This document shows, piece by piece, positions 1-12,319 of a DNA stretch of 64,000 nucleotides. Where the stretch lies: positions 81,189,405-81,253,404 of the forward strand of contig CM039182.1 of NCBI GenBank assembly GCA_008360975.2. Reading direction: 5' to 3'. Both the position numbers and the translations under genes were made by a program. The first letter of the stretch is position 1. Every line of letters begins with the position of its first letter. The notes under the pieces are model-generated. The model was not told the DNA's origin. It ran no database searches and worked only from the letters and a program-made list of their open reading frames with translations. This stretch comes from Lichenostomus cassidix. Taxonomy: Eukaryota; Chordata; Aves; Passeriformes; Meliphagidae.

Positions 1-28
1 AAGTCTTGGATACAAAGTCTTGGATACA
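1..28. repeat. 14-bp tandem duplication at the window edge
   Basis: The unit aagtcttggataca occurs twice in direct, perfect tandem. The array may continue to the left of the window. It lies in the FASTKD3 intron and has no visible function. Confidence 0.85.
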
Positions 29-479
29 CATAAGCAACCTGCCTGTGTGGCATTTGCAACTGCACTTCTGTGAATAAAGCAAAAGTCTTTGAAGAGGTTA
101 GGCTTCCTCCAGCCTCCTTTCTAGCTGAGTCAAATTCTTTTTAGTTTTCCTTCTAGAAGAATTCAAAACAGTTTACTAATCATAGCATATCAAACTCTCA
201 TTAACTTGCATGGTAATTTTTGTTCAGAACAAATTAAAAATCTTTTCAGATCAGTTTCACTAAGGTTCAGAGTTTCACCTCCCACCCACCCTTACACTGA
301 GTGATTTAAATAAATTATGCTGAACTGGGTAACTCCCATCCTGCATCTGATTCTATGAGGTGTAAGAGGGAGGTAGTCTCATGCATCTTAGAAACTCCAG
401 TAGTTGTGGTGATTAGAATAACTGGTTATTGTGGTTTTGTTGGGGTTTTTTTTGATGCTACACTTTTGCTTGATTTTAG
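29..479 (+). other. FASTKD3: FASTKD3 intron (3' part), no coding content seen
   Basis: This stretch ends in a good acceptor: a T-rich tract then ttttag at 474-479. No upstream FASTKD3 exon is recognisable here, so the larger 5' exons should lie to the left of the window. Confidence 0.6.
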
Positions 480-594
480 AATTGCCCTGTGTGTTGATGG
501 TCAGAACAGATTTTGTGCTAATAGCCACAATCTCTTGGGAGAAGAAGCTATTAAACAGAGACATCTTCAGTTACTTGGTTATGAAGTTGTACAG
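480..594 (+). CDS. FASTKD3: FASTKD3 penultimate coding exon, RAP domain start
   Basis: FASTKD3 is a mitochondrial FAST-kinase-domain protein that binds and stabilises mitochondrial transcripts and supports respiration. This 115-nt exon begins with one base completing a codon, followed by 38 codons. They read I-A-L-C-V-D-G then NRFCANSHNLLGEEAIKQRH and end GYEVVQ, the hallmark start of a RAP domain (an RNA-binding module at the C terminus of all FASTKD proteins). The acceptor is gattttag and the donor is CAG|GTAAAG. Assignment to FASTKD3 rather than another FASTKD paralog rests on the neighbouring CFAP90 and ADCY2, which sit beside FASTKD3 in human. The phase joins the next exon without a shift. 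Confidence 0.85.
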
Positions 595-1361
595 GTAAAG
601 TCCAAAGACAGTGATTAACTTTTGCTCTGGCTAACAACTGAAAAATTATTTCACAGTACTTTAAACTGAAGTCTGAAGTAATTGCTAAAGCAGATGTAGT
701 CTTGTCCTTTCTATATTATGTCCTCTCTTCCTAATTTTTGCCTTTTTGAGAGTGTACAGAAATTCGTTTTTCTTCCCTGGATCTATTAGTGTATTGTCTG
801 TGGTTTTTGCCACATAGTTGCTGCTTGGAAGAGTACTTCTCTGCAGTGATTAAGATTCAAATCTTGACTTAAAGGAAAATGCTGTGTAAGAGTTCATTAG
901 AATTGGAATTTTTAATTAAATGCTTTTTTAAAAGCTTTGAACTTGGAGTTTAAAAAGAGGAGCTTAAAAAAAGCTGCTTTGTATTGTACACAATATTTTC
1001 ACAACAGAGTACAACCTTTATTTTGCCTGTTGAATTAATAGGTTTTTTCCTTTAAATATACTTTGAATGAAAACTGTAACTTTTAGGTTTTTTTAGATTT
1101 TATTTTCCACTTTCATCACCTATTATGTAAGCCTAACACCATAATATTTTACTTAGTTTAAACTGTAACAGGTATCACTCTTTGTTTTACAGTAATCTAT
1201 TCAAGTAATTTACAGATCAAGAATACATTTAGGATTAAGTCTTTAATTTTAAAACAAAAAATGTATTTGATGTGTAATTTTGCATCTGCTTATTGAACAT
1301 CAGTCTTACCCAGTTGTTCATTAAAAGATATTTCCAGCAATCATTTCTGGTTTGTTTCCAG
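595..1361 (+). other. FASTKD3: FASTKD3 last intron
   Basis: GT...AG intron of 767 bp, AT-rich. It runs from gtaaag to ttgtttccag. No other feature is seen. Confidence 0.8.
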
Positions 1362-1460
1362 ATTCCATTTTTTGAGACAGAAAGTCTACAAAATACCAGA
1401 AAAATGGCAGAATATCTACGCAGAAAAATCTTTCCTTGTACATATGAATTCAGCAACTGA
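1362..1460 (+). CDS. FASTKD3: FASTKD3 terminal coding exon, RAP domain end and stop
   Basis: The phase-0 exon encodes 32 residues and a TGA at 1458-1460. It begins IPFFE, continues with RKMAEYLRRKIF, and ends after PCTYEFSN. The pattern 'VVQ | IPFFE...L...EYLxRKLF' is the usual end of a FASTKD RAP domain, so the protein finishes at the expected place. Together with the preceding exon it gives an intact RAP C terminus, with no frameshift or premature stop. Confidence 0.87.
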   Translation: MPFFETESLQNTRKMAEYLRRKIFPCTYEFSN

Positions 1461-1619
1461 CACAGGAGAATACCACTGGATCACAGGCTTTCTATACTAC
1501 AAAATGTAAATTATGTGCATGGAAGAAAAATTCTTTTTTCTAAATAACTCCATATCAGAAAATTTGAGCTTCTGAATGTGAAACCTTCCAATATTTGGAA
1601 CAATTAACATGTACAGTGT

Positions 1620-1625
1620 AATAAA
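1620..1625 (+). terminator. FASTKD3: Candidate FASTKD3 poly(A) signal AATAAA
   Basis: A canonical AATAAA lies 160 nt after the stop codon and is followed by a T/G-containing stretch (gtttcgtgtc). Later AATAAA matches exist near 1982, so longer 3' UTRs are possible. Confidence 0.5.
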
Positions 1626-4600
1626 GAGCATCATATTTTCTTAAGTTTCGTGTCAATATTTATTACAATTTTACAGATAAAAGTGCCAAACAGTCACTGC
1701 TGCTTTTCCCTTGTATTTTAACTAGTTCTAATTCACAGCTGCAAAGAGCCACATTCAAGGATATATGACTATTCAAGGATACTGGCCAGTCTGAATGTAC
1801 AGAATATGCCTACAGAATACCTACTGATCAGGGCTTTTCTTGACAGTATAAGAAGAAATTGTGCAATTTACTTACAGCTGCTCATGTAATTTCCCAAGTG
1901 TTTCATAAAACTAAAATTTGAAGCAGTTGCAGAAATAGTATTGGCTTATTGGTTTTACTTAAGGGATGCAGAGTGCTGTTCAATAAATAGCAATGCCTTA
2001 CAGAAAATGAGAGCGTTTTTAATAAAAAGGATTTGCTTTATTTTGAAAGTAACAGCTGCCACAAGATAATGGACTTGCACAACTGTCTCTGTGGGGCCAG
2101 CCAATGTTCCAGATACATTCTATATGTAGTTTTGCCTTTGGTGGCAGTTTCAGATAAACTGTCTAAATGGGGTCATGTATACATTCCAGGGTTCCTCCAG
2201 GTTACGGAAACTCTACACACTGAAGCTCAGAAAGACTATGTCACATAGCAACCCTTTCTTTAGTATGAACAAAAATTTTGAAACTGAGAATCAGAAGCAG
2301 TACCCCCTCCAACAGAAACCAGTGTGCCTTAACTTGGGTGAGTGCATTGCTTTGCAGATGGATGAATGGAAAACAGCAGAGCTTTAGTTCTGATCAGATC
2401 ATGTATACTTGAACTGCCATGTAAAAAACACATTTTCTGGTTAGCTTGTGCTTCCTCCCTGTGTGGAATTACTATTTATGAGTAGCAAAGCAGAATTCCC
2501 AGCATCACCTACTTTGATTTTCACTGTTGTTTTGATACAAAAACGGTGAAACTTTTACATCATTGACATTCTTCATATTTGACCAGTATATACAGAACGT
2601 GGCCATTTTTTTCCTTCCAAAGCTACTGTTAATAATTTGTGAGTTGCAGGTGTCTATCCATTGCCCCAACAATCTCTGGAGATTACTGGATGCAAAACCC
2701 AGATCCAAAATATGATTTACATTGTATCATGCCGTCGATTCTGTTCATATTAATTTGTTGCACATATAAAACCCTCACAGTACTGTATCAACACTGACAG
2801 GTGAGGGAGCACCAAAAGGTAATGAGACGCTTTCCAACAGTGCAATAGTAAGCTCAGAACATCAGTTACCTAAGAATTTGTAATTCTAGCAAAAGAGAAA
2901 TTGAAGGAGAGACACTGAAATGGCTTTGCAAACATTTATAAGGAACTTATCCCTAATACAGAAGAAATTGTCAGGGTGTTCTTTTGACACTGAGCACTGA
3001 AGGAAGAAGTGAACCATTCAGAACTGAATGAGAAACAAGTAGTGGGAGAAACAACCTCTGAAAGACCTTCAAAAGTGAGTGGGGACGAGAAGGATGTGAC
3101 ATAAGCAAGAAATGAGATAGGAAAACTCAAACTGGTGTTTTCATGTTTGACTTTGCAGTGGAAGTGAACGGGTGATGCCTATTTCTCACACTGGCCATAA
3201 GGTGGTGGTATTCTCAAACAAACTTGATTTCCATTAGTTTTTCAAACACAGGTGGTTTGTAAATATAGAAAGGCTGCTTAAAAGAAGCAATTTGTACTGA
3301 CTGTCCCAAAGTAAAAATAACCTGCTAAGAATATGGCCATATTCCATCTCATTTTTTACTGGTATAACTCTGATACTGATTTTTGAAAAAGCATTGTGGC
3401 ACTGGAAAACATTTCCTTCTCCCTTTGTTCTTACTGTGATTCCTTTCATTTAATGCTGCTGAATTTGTTTAATGAAATGGTTATTTTTGAAAAGGAACGT
3501 AGCAATTAATATGCTGTTGTCCATAGCCCATTGAGTGTAGAAGAACTGCAGGTCATGAATAATGAAAGTAACAAACACCTCTTAGAATGGGCTGCTCTCT
3601 GTGCTCTGCTTCTCACATCATGCCCAACAATTGCTATTGATTGCCTAATTTACCACCTTTTCAGGTCACAGCTTAAGAAGATTTTTGTTTCTGGTATTCT
3701 TTCACTAGGAGTCTCACTGTATTTAACAAATTACTTAGATTTCCTGTATCTAAATACCTAACAAAGCAAGTGTCAGTTACAGCTGTGGACTTCCAGTCCT
3801 TGTTCTGGTATGATCAATCTGGCTGTTCCTTTCTGAACAATACTGCCTCAGCTTTAAACAACAACAGGATCAATGGCTCTTGAGAGCCAAACAGATGCAT
3901 ACCCTGCAGGGGAAACTCCTCCTGAAATTAACTTAAAATTTTAGTACTGGATTCCATGAAAATACGAGGCATTAAATGTTTAATCAGATTTAGACATTTG
4001 TACTAAACATGCTTTTTAAATTACTACTGTTCAAATCCTTGTGTTTTTTCAATCCTCTCTACCGAATTATTTAGTGCTTGTTCTGCTAGTATTGCTTTTT
4101 CTTCTTTCCCCTTTTTTTCAGACTGGATACAGAACCAATGATGATTTTTCTCATTAAATCAGTCAGACATCATTCCTATAGTGGAAGTCAGTGAACTGAA
4201 TGTCTGAAATCAGCTAAACCCAGATTTTGTCTCTTCAAATGCTAAGTGCTCAGAAGTTCCTTTTAACTCAAGTTTCACTTGAAGTCTACTGAAACTGCTA
4301 AGCACTTCTAGAAGTCAGATAATTTTTTTGCCCATTTATGAGTAATCCCATCCATTTTAGAAAATTCTGAGCTGAATCTCTATTTCAGCTCTTGTGCACA
4401 TAAAACAATGCCTCACAGTTCTCTAGCACTTCTGTAAGGATTGAAAAATCCATGATCACTGATACCTTGAGAAGCAGGCTTGCTTAAATGTTAGGGGTGT
4501 GAGTAGTTATATAGAAGCAGTATGTAGAATTGCAGAGAGAGGTTTTGCCCCAACAGGTCTCATTCCCGGTGTTGCTGTGTACAGTGTTCAGCTCTTGTTG

Positions 4601-4650
4601 GTGCTGCTCTTCGTGAGATTTTTATGAGAATGTAAGGAGACGACATGCAT
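1626..4650. other. Spacer between convergent FASTKD3 and CFAP90
   Basis: AT-rich DNA between two genes that point at each other. I see no coding exon, RNA gene or repeat that I can name. Short open frames here lack coding character or splice context. Confidence 0.6.
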
Positions 4651-4656
4651 TTTAAT
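4651..4656 (-). terminator. CFAP90: Candidate CFAP90 poly(A) signal ATTAAA
   Basis: On the minus strand this reads ATTAAA, about 190 nt past the CFAP90 stop codon. It is the nearest common poly(A) hexamer I found. The choice is tentative. Confidence 0.3.
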
Positions 4657-4842
4657 TAGCATGAGAAAAAGTGCAGCTGCTATTTCACCCTATTTATAAT
4701 CTAGATCATTCACATTAACTAAAATGTAGACAAAAAAGCGAAAGTGCCATATTGCTTTTCAATGTGTTTTTTTCTCACATAAATGTTGCTGGTTATGGCA
4801 GATACAGGAGATTTAACATGGATCCAGGCCTGGAAGTTTTTT

Positions 4843-4989
4843 TCAATGAGGCATGCGGCTATTTTCCCCATAGATTGCTGCGTGCAGACTATAAACCCTT
4901 ACATGTTCTCTGGTTGCTGGGTCTAAGGGATTATTTGCACCTTTGCCATACTGTGAAGATGTCCGTACAGGAACAGATCGTGCCATTTC
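4843..4989 (-). CDS. CFAP90: CFAP90 coding exon 3 (terminal)
   Basis: CFAP90 (C5orf49) is a small cilia- and flagella-associated protein of the axoneme. This exon follows a clean acceptor (tgttttcacag) and encodes 48 residues plus TGA. It begins E-M-A-R-S-V-P-V, contains SSQYGKGANNPLDP, then REHVRVYSLHAAIYGE, and ends S-R-M-P-H. The 'RSVPV..SSxYGK..N.PLDP..R' pattern corresponds to the C-terminal third of the family as I remember it. The phase is 0 and joins exon 2 (...KIDEE) directly. The three exons give 146 residues, near the mammalian length of about 147. The extreme C terminus differs from the mammalian form I recall. Confidence 0.8.
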   Translation of the reverse strand, partial: EMARSVPVRTSSQYGKGANNPLDPATREHVRVYSLHAAIYGENSRMPH

Positions 4990-7900
4990 CTGTGAAAACA
5001 TAAAAGTCGCCTTAGAAGAAAATCACAGAGTGAATAGAAAACTTGGCAGTCTTCTATTGCTCAATGTGCTGTGGCCAGGGGTAAAATGAATGACAGAACT
5101 GCACAGCATCTGCTATATGGATGTATATTTGTTTAGCACCCTTACTGTTCTGTCCCTGCCCTAGTTTTTTATGTATCTTAATAAACCATGAATGTGTCAC
5201 TAGATGACAAAATTATAAGATACGGAGCTGCAGACTGATAATTTTTTACACAAATACATACACACACATGTGATGACCATGTGATTACTGACAAACTAAA
5301 TGCTAGAAAAGCACAGATTTTATTTTTATTTTTCTTGTGCACTGAGTTGCATGACTCATTTGAAAAACAGGAGAGACTTGTGCCCCTTGTTGCAGGAACA
5401 CCTACCCTGCTCGCACAATTCAGTGAAAGCACAGCATGAAAAAAATCAAAGCCTAAAGAAAAGCCCTGAGCAACCACTAGTCCATGCAAGCTTTCCCTGA
5501 AGGAAATAAAGCCTATACTACTTTATTTCTGCACAATGAAAGGTTTTACTAAAAATGCTTTTAGCTGTAAGATTACAGAAATAACTGCTTCGCAATGATG
5601 GGCAGTGGACTTGATGAAAATTAACCTGACCAAGAAAAGATTATTTTAAGCTTGGTCTTAGTAAGCTGCACTTTAAATGACTGTGCAATCACTATCTGCA
5701 ATCTGCAGTTCCTTCCTGTGCTACAGCAACAGGGAGCTATGGAGTCAGAAGGGAAAGACAGGATTTGTTTGTTTTTCTTTCCCTAGCCAAAGGTCTCATA
5801 TTTATCAGGCTGCTTGTATGTTTGCACACTGACTAAAACAGTAAGCCTTGGTCTGCAATGTGTTTATCTAGTCTTATAACATAAATAGTATCTAAAAGGA
5901 GAATCAAAATGCAGATGCCACACCATAGTTCAAGTGCAAGCAAATTACTTCTTTGCTACTAGAGACAGAAGTCTGAGCAAATTAGCACTTATGTCCTGTA
6001 AGGACACAGGTGAAGCACATATTGGAGGGATCTCATAGCAGGGCAGTCAGCTAAGAGACATTTCCAGCCTCATGGACAAAACCTCACATTCTTAGAAAGA
6101 TGCTGTAAACCCTTTTTAAACAAACAAACTAGCTAACTGACCCTCTCAACAGAAAAGCCCATTTCAAAACAACCATTTATCGCCCAGTTCTCCTGCCTAC
6201 CTTACTCCACCCTATTAAAAGCTATTCAGTACATCAACTTTTAACCCCAGCAGAATGAAAATCAAATCAAGAAGACTGGCAGGAAAAATTAAGACCATTT
6301 CCTCCCCTGACCTAGTTGTGGATAAATGTTGAAAAATAAGAAACTAAAAAATCTTTGTACCATCAAGAAAGACTTTGCTAGCAATACAGGGTTTACAGAG
6401 CTGATGACAGGCAGCAGTATGTAATTCCAATAGTTTGTGTTCTTTTTAAGTAAATGAGATACAGTTTCGGCATCCTTGGTAGCACGGTGCTGACTGTGCA
6501 CACTGGCATTTCATCTTTGTGGGTTTGGCATTCAGCGTGGTTCAGATTTTCCAACAGTTGGTTGGGAAGCATCCTGCTACCCGCCTTCGCAGCGTGTAAT
6601 TCTAGCACTGTTAGCACTTGGAATCAGCAATGGCAGCCCTGTGCACACGCTCCACTGCAGTTACTCAGCTGCATGTAGCTAAACTGAGTATCTGTCACTG
6701 TACTCTTGAATTCCCTGAGTGCACCCAGGCTATCTGCAGGAAATGAGGGGCTTATTTGCAATGGTTTGTTTTTTTCCACTTCAAGTAAAGCAGTATACTG
6801 TGGTGGGTTCATCCTGTCTGCTTTCAGTGTTGTACTAGAAGGACGTCACTTGTGGTTTTTTCATTTCTTGTATTTTATAATTTAGTTATTATTACATAAA
6901 GTCTGAGAGAGCCATTGTGATAATTAAAGAGGAATTGAGTGTGTGACCTGCACTTAGTTATGGTTACATCCAGTGTTGGGTGTCATGACATGCAGCAAGA
7001 TCATGTTGTAGAGTATTGAACAGCTGTGGGGTTGATGTGTCTCCATGCTAATTAAAGGGCTGGATTAAGGGACACCTGTTTGGACAGTCCCTTCTATGCA
7101 CAGCCCAGCAGAGCTGGTATGAATTTTGGCCCACACAAATTTGCTCTAGGGAGAAAACTGATAGGAAAGTGAGTTTTGTTGATACATGAGCTCAGTAAAA
7201 AGCAGTAACTTTATATTGATGAACTTTCTATGCAAATTTCCCACTTGGAGGTTGGGCTTAGTACTAGGGGAGGGAGGTTACCTTTGTTTTGTTTAAATAA
7301 AAAGTTTAATTTCTAGTTGGAGTACTTATTTACATACCTTTTAGCCTCACAGATTTGCAGCTGAGTTACTAGGCATGAGCAGGTGATGCTAATGGGCACT
7401 CCTGGGATTTCTTTGAGAGCATCTAATACTTCCTGCACTGTCTGATGGAGCTGAAGGGCATTACTACACACTTGCACTGAAATGTCTGCCATATATAACT
7501 GCCAGTGAGACAAATCACAAGCAGTGGGATTTGTCAGAAAAAACCAATTTTATTACACAGAAATTACAGTAATCTGAACTCATGTGTCACTCTTCCTTCT
7601 TCCTTCTCTATTAAATATAGCCATCAATGTGGGCAGCTCTCCCTAGCCTACCCATCACTTTACATCCCATTAACCCATTGGGATTTTGAGGTCATTAGTA
7701 CACAGAGGTTACACTTTATTTGGTTTTTGAAAGCCTCTACCTCTGTCCATGTATAGTTCTGTGTATGTATGTATGAATATAATTATATATACAGACATTT
7801 GTAGATATAAGTGTATTATTCAGATGCTGCATGGAAAAATACATACACATACATTTAAGCATACATATTAAAGCATTTCTGTTTCCAAGGGAGCTGTGTA

Positions 7901-8559
7901 AAACCATGCCTGTATTTACCTACTGGGCTGCACATCAAACCCAGACTCTGCTGGCCTCAAATACTTTGCTATCCTTTTCCAGGCATGCCCATGGTGTTCT
8001 GATTGACCACACTGTTGCCTAAGAATTCCCTAAGAATTTCCTTCCTGCAGGGCAATCTGGTGTAGATTTTTTTTAACAAACTCATCAGCTTCAGGGACTT
8101 GGGCTTTCACAGCAAATGCTGGCATAGAGAGAGTGTCAGAGGACAGTAGTGAAGTCATGGCCTCTGAATCCAGTCCCCTCAGGGAGAAGAGATTTCAAGC
8201 ACCACCGAAATAACTGTGGAACCACCTGAAGTACAGTTCTTTAGGAGCACAGATGGTTCAGAGTACACTCTGAACTCTGCAAGAGAGGATTTGCCTCCTC
8301 CCCCTTACTTTAATTTGCATATGTTGTGTCACCTGGAAATCTTCAGGATATGAAAGAGCAAGAGCTAATTAGGGTGTCTTCATGGGATAATGCTTTCTCC
8401 TAAACCTGCAGGCTGAGCACAATGATGTCCTCCTTCCAATTCCTTTTCTACCATATAGGCTGCACTATAAAGGGTAAAACAATGCCTATAGCTTCCAGTC
8501 ATGTCAAAAAGTACAAAACACCTTTAACAAAGATAATTATGAATTTATCAAAGGGTTAC
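4990..8559 (-). other. CFAP90: CFAP90 intron 2
   Basis: A 3.57-kb GT...AG intron. It contains two minus-strand protein-like open frames (7338-7513 and 8030-8158) that I cannot assign to any gene; see findings. There is an octamer ATTTGCAT near 8311. No repeat family is recognised. Confidence 0.7.
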
Positions 8560-8676
8560 CTCCTCATCAATTTTAAGGCCACGACCCATTGCGTGTTTTC
8601 TGTCACAGCGTGGAAGATACTGATCATAACCTTCTGGTGGTCTAAAAATGGCGTCATAGGTGAAAAACTCTCCTGT
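8560..8676 (-). CDS. CFAP90: CFAP90 coding exon 2
   Basis: The 117-nt phase-0 exon encodes 39 residues: TGEFFTYDAIFRPPEGYDQY, then L-P-R-C-DRKHAMGRGLKIDEE. The 'YDxIFRPPEGYxxxLxRxDRxHAxxxGLxIxEE' run is the most conserved part of CFAP90/C5orf49 and is the basis of the gene call. The acceptor is ttttctcaag and the donor is GAG|GTAACC. It sits between exon 1 (...RSPK) and exon 3 (EMAR...) with no frame break. Confidence 0.9.
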
Positions 8677-10160
8677 CTTGAGAAAAGGGGAAAAAATGGC
8701 TAATTCATAGAATTGCTTAACTTTACAGATTACAGAACACATGTAGTCAAATCAATACTTTAACAGTGCATATATTGCATTAGATGATGACAATTGTAAT
8801 ATTACTGACTTTATTAGGAAGTTTGGGCCACTCCTTTGGAATAGTTTGCAAAATTACCTAATGACGCATTACATTGTTCATTTTTGTTCAGCTCTGAAAT
8901 TTCTTTTGTGTCAATTTTCTTCAATTTTCCTCCCCTATAATCTGTTACAACCTTTTGAAATTTAACTGTTTTGTTTTAATTTTCTGAACTTAATATTCTC
9001 CTTCTCAAATTTGTGTATTTGTCAAATGATCTGGCACAATTATGTAAAAACAAAACAGGTGCTTTCAAAAAGACAAAGATATCCTCCACTGTAAACATTA
9101 TTTAATTTCTGATTAGAGCAGAACTAAGAAATGTGCCACAGTGGTAATACTGCGATCCCATAGTATGCATGACACACATATGTCAGGCATGAAAATAAAG
9201 CACACCCCAAGCCAGAATATTATTGTATAACTGTTGACACAGTTGCATCCAAATAAGCAACATAAATGATCTGTTCTGCTAGCAAAGGCATTTGTGAAAT
9301 CCAGTCAAGAAGTTCTCAAATCCATTTCAAAACAAAGAAAAAAAGAAAAGCAAAATCCCCTACTGAAATACGCTGCCAGTTGTTAATGAACATGATTAAA
9401 AGGTCCATATTCTGTTAAACATGTCAATCCATCACTGGTTTAGTACATGGCTGACTAAAAAGGTGGTGCATGTTGTTGGGTATTTTCTCCTCTAATTTTA
9501 CAGTGTGTTCAATTTAACCTTTGAAAATCTCATGTATTTTGAGTCTTTCATATTACAATGGTATTCTCCAAATATTCTCATAGTATAGTCAAGTCATGGC
9601 AGGTCAAGAAGGCTATAAGGGTTCCATTAAAAGGAAACCATAGTTAAGAGCACTCGTGAGACACTATTGTAATTTCAGGCTTTATTTGTAAAGCTATTGG
9701 TTCTACCAAGAGGTGAGATTATTTGGTATTTAACCTATTTATCCCTTCACTTCTCAGAAACCATCAAGCTTCAGAGGATTTCAGTCATGTTCAAGAGCAC
9801 CCTGCAAGATTTTCACCTCCATGGTATTTCTGTGCTTCTTTCCTTCTCCTTTCCTCCCCATGCTACCAGTTTCCTTCAGTGGGCATTTAATTTGTGCTCA
9901 CCACCAGAAATGTTATGTGCTCTTTGCTGTTATTCATGTGGAATTGTTTGCTAGTTGTGTCAGAGCAGATAATTAATTCTTTCTGGAACTTGCAAATAGT
10001 CAGCCAGCCTGTTATGTCAAAAAATAGATCTGTCCCAGATGATCTATTTAAGATTTTCTTCAAGATGTGTAGAGACAACACTTTGCTCAAAGTTTACCGT
10101 TACACTGATAACTTTCTGCTGCTGCCTCTCTTTGTTATAAATGATAACTTGGTTGGCCTG

Positions 10161-10179
10161 GGTGGTGGTGGTGGTGGTG
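10161..10179. repeat. (GGT)n microsatellite
   Basis: Six consecutive GGT triplets in CFAP90 intron 1. It is a simple repeat and possibly polymorphic. Confidence 0.85.
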
Positions 10180-11971
10180 AGCTATTTCTTAAACCCATCA
10201 GAACAAGTGAGTCACACAGAGCTGATGATAAATGTGCACTCAGGGTAGGCATCCTCTGTGTACTGCTGCTAAAGCTAAGTGCTTTGCAAGCATTCATTAG
10301 TATTCCGGACACACATAAAATAGGTAATAGCTTTCTCGACATCTCAGGAGAGGAAACACCAGGCACACTGGCTACAGTAACTTATGTAAAGCAATCCAGG
10401 GAGCAACTGTCAGCCAAGGGATTAACAAGCAGGAATTTCTGGTTTCTGACCATGTGATGAGCCCATCTTCTTCCTATTTCTCTCTGCTTCAATCTCTGAT
10501 ACATGATGGGTTTCAGGTATTTAAGCTGTAAAAAGGAATTTGATTCCTTTTGCTGTATAAATAAAAATATACAAATGTTTTAATCCCCAAATTGTGCAGA
10601 AGAATGGGTTGAATCTACTTCCTCCCCTGTGGCTGAAGCCTGGGCTGTGAAGAAATTGATTAAACAGCTGCTATCAGTTTTTGTTTCCGTGCCACTGGAG
10701 CAGCATTTTTCGCAAACCAGGCTGTTGTGAGTGTGAAAGAAGACTATATTGTAAAGAAAAGTTCTACATATATGGCTGCTGATTCTGTGAAGACTGGATA
10801 GACTGTGAGCTCCACCAGCCCCAAGAGCACCGCACCTGCCCTCTGACCTGCCCTCGCCTTACTCCTGTTGTGCTCTCCTACTGTTTTGTGAAGCATGGCA
10901 CCAACTGTGCCTGCTCACCCTTGGGTCAGATCACCTTCCCAGGGTAAGGCTGGAACCAACACAAAAGCATAATATTAGAAACCTACTTGTCTTTTAGCGG
11001 GGCCACCCAAGCAATGCAGGAAATTTGCTGTTCCTTTAATGCCCAGTGCAGTGCTGTGGTCTGTACCCTGCCCACGTCCCAGGGACACAGGATGTGCAAA
11101 CTCACAAACCACCAGTCAGCACTGCCTGGTGCTTAGTGCACTCAGCAGCCTGTCACTTCAGTGAGGAGCAGATTAATGGTTTACTGTAATGAATTGCCAA
11201 AATATTGCTATATTACATTGACATGATAGATATTTCAGAATTTTATATGCTAATTTTTTTGAGAAAAAAGCCTGTTAAGTTCAATGTCTCATATGACACT
11301 TCATAGAGAGAAAAGTTCACTACCCAGGAAGTGTAGCTCAGCTGAGGCAGAAGGTGTAAGATTGTTTTCATTTCTGATTTTAAACATGAGGACAGAGGGA
11401 ATGAAGAACAAAGGTGTTATAATGCAGCAGAGTGAGGAGTGAGACTCTCTGCCAGTGTAACTGAGATGCTACATGTTGAGCTGCAGTGTACCACCTTCGG
11501 AAGCATTCAGTCATGGAGGCATATATTGATGTTATTGTTTTGAGTAGCTCTATCGATTTTATGCAGGCTGAGCATGCAGAAAATTTATGCAATGCACATT
11601 GAAAATCTTTTCCCTGAAATGAAAATGGAGAAGTTTCTTATTAAAGAGCTCCCTAGAGTGTGTGTTACGAGAAAATCCACTGGTGCTGCATCAAACCCTA
11701 GTGATAGATGATGCCTTTCCTAGTGTTTCCTGTAAAAATGCCTCACATTTCATTGACACCAACTGGCCTGTCCATCCTCAGTCCTTGGCAAACCATGTCT
11801 GCCTTCTCTTGTTACCCAGTGCAAGACATCACCCTCATTTGTTATCCACAACTAGCAAGCATACTTTGCAAAGGCCTCTGAAAGTGAAACCTGTTATTTC
11901 AGCATCACATAGCCTAGAGATACCAATTAACGCATTGCATTTCTATATCAGAAAGAATTCTTCATTCTGAG

Positions 11972-12150
11972 TGTGGTGAGGCTCTGAGGTCGCCCCAAGA
12001 AGCTGTGGATGTCCCATCCCTGGAAGTACTCAAGGTCAGACTGGATGTCGCTATGATTACCCTAGTCTGGCGGGAGGTGTCTCTGCGCACGGCAGGAGGC
12101 CAAGATGACCTTGAAAGTCCCTTTCAACCCAAACCATCCTGAGATGCTAT
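11972..12150 (+). mobile_element. CR1 LINE 3'-end fragment, plus orientation
   Basis: The text follows the 3' untranslated end of avian CR1: 'gatgtcccatccctggaagt', 'caaggtcagactggatg', then 'gaccttgaaagtccctttcaaccc' and a degraded octamer tail (gatgctataacg). The 5' end is truncated, as is normal for CR1. It is an old, diverged copy inside CFAP90 intron 1, close to the CpG island. Confidence 0.8.
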
Positions 12151-12319
12151 AACGATTTTAGGTACCTGTCTGACCACGTCCCTCACGATGAGGGCCGAGC
12201 CGCTGCACCGGCTCCGAGCAGAGTGTCTTTACACCGCGCAGAGACCCGTGGGGACAGTCTGTCCCTCCGCCTTACGAGGCTCCCCACCTGTCCCGGACTC
12301 GCTCCCGTCCCTCCCTCAC

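Larger units (their letters stand above)
8677..12319 (-). other. CFAP90: CFAP90 intron 1
   Basis: A 3.64-kb intron with donor AAG|GTGAGG at its 12319 end. It holds a short GGT microsatellite and a sense-plus CR1 tail fragment about 170 bp from the donor. A 187-codon plus-strand open frame (9894-10457) has no family signature and looks fortuitous. Confidence 0.7.

Noticed and set aside
4752..5003. 83-codon plus-strand frame
   Set aside because: It is the antisense shadow of CFAP90 exon 3, which has a conserved reading and correct splice phase.
9894..10457. 187-codon plus-strand open frame
   Set aside because: It lies inside CFAP90 intron 1 on the opposite strand, includes a poly-Gly run from the GGT microsatellite, and shows no domain, no start context and no family resemblance. 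Chance is the simplest explanation.
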